Positions 12,840 through 15,597 of a DNA stretch of 15,597 nucleotides are shown one piece after another (position 1 is the first letter of the stretch; each line of letters begins with the position of its first letter). Source of the stretch: Halobacteriales archaeon QS_9_68_42 (GTDB lineage: Archaea; Halobacteriota; Halobacteria; Halobacteriales; Haloarculaceae); the NCBI GenBank assembly GCA_003022905.1, contig PXSE01000040.1, positions 1 to 15,597 on the forward strand. Direction: 5' to 3'. The position numbers and the translations under genes were made by a program. The notes under the pieces are model-generated. The model did no database searches and was not told the DNA's origin. It saw only the letters and a list, made by a program, of their open reading frames with translations.

Positions 12840-14299
12840 CACCTGTCGCCGGGCTGTTCCTCGCTATCCTCGGGGACGTCGAGCATCACGGCCTCCAGTT
12901 CGGCCGCCGACTCGACGGGGTCGAACACCGTCCGCTGGAGGAGGTCGGCCGGACTGCCGGGGTAGCTCCGGTCGCCGAGCCGCGTCAGGTCAGTCAGGTC
13001 GACCGTCGCGTCGCCGCCGAGCGACTCCGCGAGGCCGACGAACGGGCCCAGTAGCTGTGACTCCAGGTGGCCGAGGCTGGAGGGGTCCGCACCGGCGGGG
13101 GTGAACTCCTCGAGGCGGGCCACGAACGGCGACAGCGCCTTGCCGTCGGGCCAGCTGAGCTCCTCGTGGACCAGTTCGGTCGCCTCCTCGATGGCGCCGA
13201 CCGAACCGAGGTGGCCGGCGCCGATGACGGCCTTGATAGCCCTCGCCGGGTCGCCCGCCAGAATCACGGGGCCGACCTGTGCGACGGCGCCGTCGCCGAC
13301 GCTGACGACCCACCCGGCCTCCTCGAACGCGTAGCGGTCGAACCGTTCCGGCGCGTCGTCGCCGGCCTCGTCGGCGACCCTGGCCGCGTTGAGTACCCGG
13401 CGGATGTTCGCCGCCGTGGTCCTGGCCTCGCGGACCGCGGTTTGTGCGCTGGCGGGCACCTCGGTTCCGGCGGCGTCGACGACTTCGGCGGCGTCGCCCA
13501 CGACGAAGGTGCCGTCGCCGACACGGAGGTCCCCGCCCGTGGGCCGTCGCTCGCCGTCGAGGGCGTCCGGACCGCGGATGCCGCCGGCCCACACGAACAC
13601 GTCCTGGGGGAGGGTGCGGCCGTCAGCCAGCGCGACCGTCTCCGCGTCTGCGTTCTCGACGGTCGCGCCCGTCTCGACGGCCACGCCACGGGCCTCCAGC
13701 TCCTCGCGGACGGCGCCGGCGAACGTCTCGTCGAAGCGCGGTGCGATCCGGTCGGCCATCTCGACCAGCGTCACGTCGAGGTCCAGCCCCTCCGCCTCGG
13801 AGAGCTCCGCGAGTTCGCCGGCCACCTGGACCCCGGAGAGGCCGGCGCCGCCGACGACGGCGTTCCCGCCGGGGGCCGCCAGGGCGTCCGCCCGGATGGC
13901 CTCGGCGTGTGGCACCCGCTTCAACGGCGTGGCGTTGGCCTCGACGCCCTCGAGCCCGTAGAAGGCGGTTTCGGCGCCCAGACAGACCGCCGCCGCGTCG
14001 TAGCGCAACTCCTCGCGGCCGTCGCCGTCGACCGGGTCGAGCGTCGCCACGCCCGCCTCGGGGTCGACGTCGGTGACGCGGGCCTGCCGGACGGTCGCCT
14101 CCGGGAGCACCTCCGTCAGCGGGAGCGTGATGACGTCGGCCAGCCCCGGGTGACGGACGAGCCGGTGGAGTTCGTGCTGGACGAGATGTTCGCCGGACTC
14201 GTCGACGACGACCAGCTCGACGTCTTCGGGAAGGCGGCGTTCGAGTCGACGGGCGACGGTCAGGCCGGCGTAGCCAGCACCGAGTACGGCGACACGCAT
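12839..14299 (-). CDS. NDH-2-like FAD-dependent pyridine nucleotide oxidoreductase
   Basis: 486 residues. It has an N-terminal FAD Rossmann motif MRVAVLGAGYAGLTVARRL (GxGxxG, 7-12), a second dinucleotide-binding motif NAVVGGAGLSGVQVAGELAE (146-165) for NAD(P)H, the conserved VFVWAGGIRGP (234-244), and the second FAD motif GTFVVGDAAEV (263-273). This order is that of type II NADH dehydrogenases, which pass electrons from NADH to the quinone pool without pumping protons. The C-terminal region (about 310-486) is long and acidic, and I see no obvious amphipathic membrane anchor. Related quinone- or sulfide-oxidising flavoproteins share these motifs. I see no SQR-type cysteine pair, so NDH-2 is the better guess. 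The stop coincides with the E3 end. Confidence 0.87.
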   Translation of the reverse strand: MRVAVLGAGYAGLTVARRLERRLPEDVELVVVDESGEHLVQHELHRLVRHPGLADVITLPLTEVLPEATVRQARVTDVDPEAGVATLDPVDGDGREELRYDAAAVCLGAETAFYGLEGVEANATPLKRVPHAEAIRADALAAPGGNAVVGGAGLSGVQVAGELAELSEAEGLDLDVTLVEMADRIAPRFDETFAGAVREELEARGVAVETGATVENADAETVALADGRTLPQDVFVWAGGIRGPDALDGERRPTGGDLRVGDGTFVVGDAAEVVDAAGTEVPASAQTAVREARTTAANIRRVLNAARVADEAGDDAPERFDRYAFEEAGWVVSVGDGAVAQVGPVILAGDPARAIKAVIGAGHLGSVGAIEEATELVHEELSWPDGKALSPFVARLEEFTPAGADPSSLGHLESQLLGPFVGLAESLGGDATVDLTDLTRLGDRSYPGSPADLLQRTVFDPVESAAELEAVMLDVPEDSEEQPGDR

Positions 14300-14345
14300 A
14301 CTTCGGCTACGCCGCGGACGGTCAAAGGCCCTCTGGCGTCAGCGA

Positions 14346-15152
14346 TCAGTACACATCACCGAGGAACGATCGGACCGCGTCGTTGACCGGCTCGGGGTTT
14401 TCGAGGTTCGAGGAGTGGCCCGCGTCGGGGATCATCTCGCGGCGGGCGTCGAGCCCCTCGACCAGGCCGTCGGACCGCTCCGGTTCGAGCGCGACGTCCT
14501 CCTCGCCGTGGACGACCAGCGCCGGCACGTCGATGTCGGACAGGCGGTCGGTGAAGTCCGGCCGCTCGAGCCACGACTCCACCTCGTGGAAGACCGCCTC
14601 ACCGGGATAGGAGAGCCACCGCTGGACCCACGACTCGACCAGTTCGGGTTGCTCTTCGATTGTCGTCTCGCCGAAGAGGATGTGCTTGACGACGCCTGCG
14701 AGTTGCTCGGGCACCTCGCCCTCCGAGCGGGCGGTCGCGATCATCTCGCCGTAGCGCTCGATTTCGTGGTCGGCGTGGGGGCCGGCCGTCGTGTCGATGA
14801 GCACTAGACCGTCGAGGCGCTCGGGGTACCGCTCGGCGAAGCGCAGGGCCACGAACCCGCCCATCGACATGCCGCCGAGCACGCAGGAGTCGACCCCCTT
14901 GGCGTCCAGGAGCGCCGCACAGTCGTCGGCGAGGTCGTAGAGGTCGTACGGGCCGACGTAGCGGTCGGTCCGAGCGCGGGCGTCGTAGGCGACGACCCGG
15001 TACTCGTCGGTCAGCGATAGCTGTGGGTCGAACATCGTCCGGTCCATCAGCGTGCCGTGACAGAGCACGAGCGGCGGGCCGTCGCCGCGGTCGGTCGTGA
15101 CGGTGTCCGGTCGGGCGCGGTAGCGGTGGACGGAGCGATCCTCGGGTGCCAT
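14346..15152 (-). CDS. Alpha/beta hydrolase
   Basis: 268 residues. The oxyanion loop is LVLCHGTLMD (28-37), the nucleophile elbow is GGMSMGG (93-99) with Ser96, the acid is Asp219 in HGEEDVALEP (215-224), and the catalytic base is His246 in DAGHSSNLENP (243-253). A typical cap domain lies between about 125 and 200. The catalytic triad is therefore complete. The closing DAGHSSNLENPEPVNDAV layout resembles 3-oxoadipate enol-lactonase and esterase-like members, but no substrate can be assigned. It ends 47 bases before the oxidoreductase start in the same direction, so the two may be co-transcribed with the hydrolase first. Confidence 0.9.
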   Translation of the reverse strand: MAPEDRSVHRYRARPDTVTTDRGDGPPLVLCHGTLMDRTMFDPQLSLTDEYRVVAYDARARTDRYVGPYDLYDLADDCAALLDAKGVDSCVLGGMSMGGFVALRFAERYPERLDGLVLIDTTAGPHADHEIERYGEMIATARSEGEVPEQLAGVVKHILFGETTIEEQPELVESWVQRWLSYPGEAVFHEVESWLERPDFTDRLSDIDVPALVVHGEEDVALEPERSDGLVEGLDARREMIPDAGHSSNLENPEPVNDAVRSFLGDVY

Positions 15153-15272
15153 GGACCAACCCGGTGGGCCACCGACTTAGTCATGTGGCCGTCCTGTCCG
15201 GTGGGTGACAGCCGTCAGCCGTTCGTCGGACCCGCCACAAGCCTTTTTCTTGTCTCTCGTAATAAACGAACT

Positions 15273-15597
15273 ATGAACCGACTCGGGGAGCTACTCGAAT
15301 CCGTGGTGGCGGACGTCGACAGCGTGTTTCTCTTCTCCCCGAGCGCGTCGCTGTACGAGGAGTTCGCCGAGGCCGACACCCCGGTCGCGGTCGTTGCCCC
15401 AGAGAACGACGTCGACGCCGACAAGTACGTGGAACTGCCGCTCGAGTTCCGCGACCTCGCCGAGCGTATCCGGTTCGGCGTCGAGGGCGGCCTCGAAAAC
15501 GGCTACCTCGAGGAGGGCGACCAGGTGGGCTGTGCCGCAAAGTTGTCCGCCGACGACATCGACACCGTCACCCGCGTTCGGGCCGGCGACTTCGACC
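15273..15597 (+). CDS. dacZ: Probable diadenylate cyclase DacZ, N-terminal domain (3' end outside window)
   Basis: 108 residues are visible from ATG 15273. VADVDSVFLFSPSASLYEEF, TPVAVVAPENDVDADKYVEL and LEEGDQVGCAAKLSADDIDT resemble the pyruvate-kinase-C-terminal-like domain found before the DisA_N catalytic domain in archaeal DacZ. DacZ makes the signal nucleotide c-di-AMP from two ATP; in Haloferax volcanii it is essential and its level affects osmotic behaviour. The catalytic DGA/RHR motifs would lie downstream, outside the window, so the call rests on the N-terminal domain alone. The gene diverges from the hydrolase across 120 bases. Confidence 0.6.
   Translation, partial: MNRLGELLESVVADVDSVFLFSPSASLYEEFAEADTPVAVVAPENDVDADKYVELPLEFRDLAERIRFGVEGGLENGYLEEGDQVGCAAKLSADDIDTVTRVRAGDFD

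Noticed and set aside
12444..12965. 173-codon + strand frame running through element E3 into the oxidoreductase gene
   Set aside because: It translates the inverted repeats of E3 and the antisense of the next gene; only its segment from 12546 to about 12640 has protein-like composition, and that belongs to the frameshifted membrane protein.
13067..14386. 439-codon + strand open frame opposite the oxidoreductase
   Set aside because: It mirrors the NDH-2-like gene, whose Rossmann and FAD motifs are all on the minus strand; the + frame has no motif and unusual composition for a haloarchaeal protein.

Overview
The window looks like chromosomal DNA from a haloarchaeon (class Halobacteria). The predicted proteins are strongly acidic and GC is high: one row I counted inside the dehydrogenase gene is 72% G+C. 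Many genes have a TATA-like box about 25-30 bases before the start codon, implying leaderless transcripts. The gene set is archaeal: Nop5 and fibrillarin, archaeal-type CoaD, a gamma-glutamylcysteine synthetase, a TFB-type cyclin protein, a PAS/GAF histidine kinase with an inserted N-box repeat, and a probable DacZ. I cannot fix the genus.

Layout. 1-619: 3' end of a TnpB-only IS200/IS605-type element with its right-end hairpin. 616-1563 (-): membrane-bound metal-dependent hydrolase whose stop lies in the IS end. 1647-2483 (-): Tat-type lipoprotein in a lower-GC patch. 2541-2738: element E1, bounded by inverted ATACTG ends. 2787-4249: nop5-fibrillarin operon for box C/D RNA-guided 2'-O-methylation. 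4315-5394: glutamate-cysteine ligase. 5445-5666: N-terminal stump of a winged-helix regulator, cut off at an IS-end-like hairpin. 5667-6170: no gene, packed with hairpins. 6171-6662: coaD. 6675-6983 (-): stand-alone TFB-like cyclin repeat, divergent from a MOSC protein (7149-7658). 7698-7790: tRNA-Leu(UAG), followed by interleaved inverted repeats. 8018-9616: BCCT osmolyte transporter. 9616-9725: element E2. 9836-12067 (-): histidine kinase. 12222-12398: small acidic protein. 12546-12699: frameshifted small membrane protein. 12730-12839: element E3. 12839-14299 (-): NDH-2-like FAD oxidoreductase. 14346-15152 (-): alpha/beta hydrolase. 15273-end: probable diadenylate cyclase DacZ.

Most genes are unconnected housekeeping or stress genes. 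The only clear operon is nop5-fibrillarin, which overlaps by ATGA. Salt and redox adaptation is a loose common thread: osmolyte uptake, c-di-AMP, gamma-glutamylcysteine and NDH-2.

The unusual content is structural. (1) E2 and E3 are two 110-bp MITE-like copies, 99/110 identical, with perfect 16-bp terminal inverted repeats; each begins on the last base of a neighbouring gene's TGA stop although their orientations relative to those genes are opposite. (2) Short hairpins, many with 7-10 bp stems and 3-nt loops and with different but self-complementary stems, recur in E1, in 5731-6022 and inside the kinase gene. (3) In the kinase these hairpins encode four extra in-frame copies of the catalytic N-box motif (A/T-V-E/K-H-G/S) within the ATPase domain.
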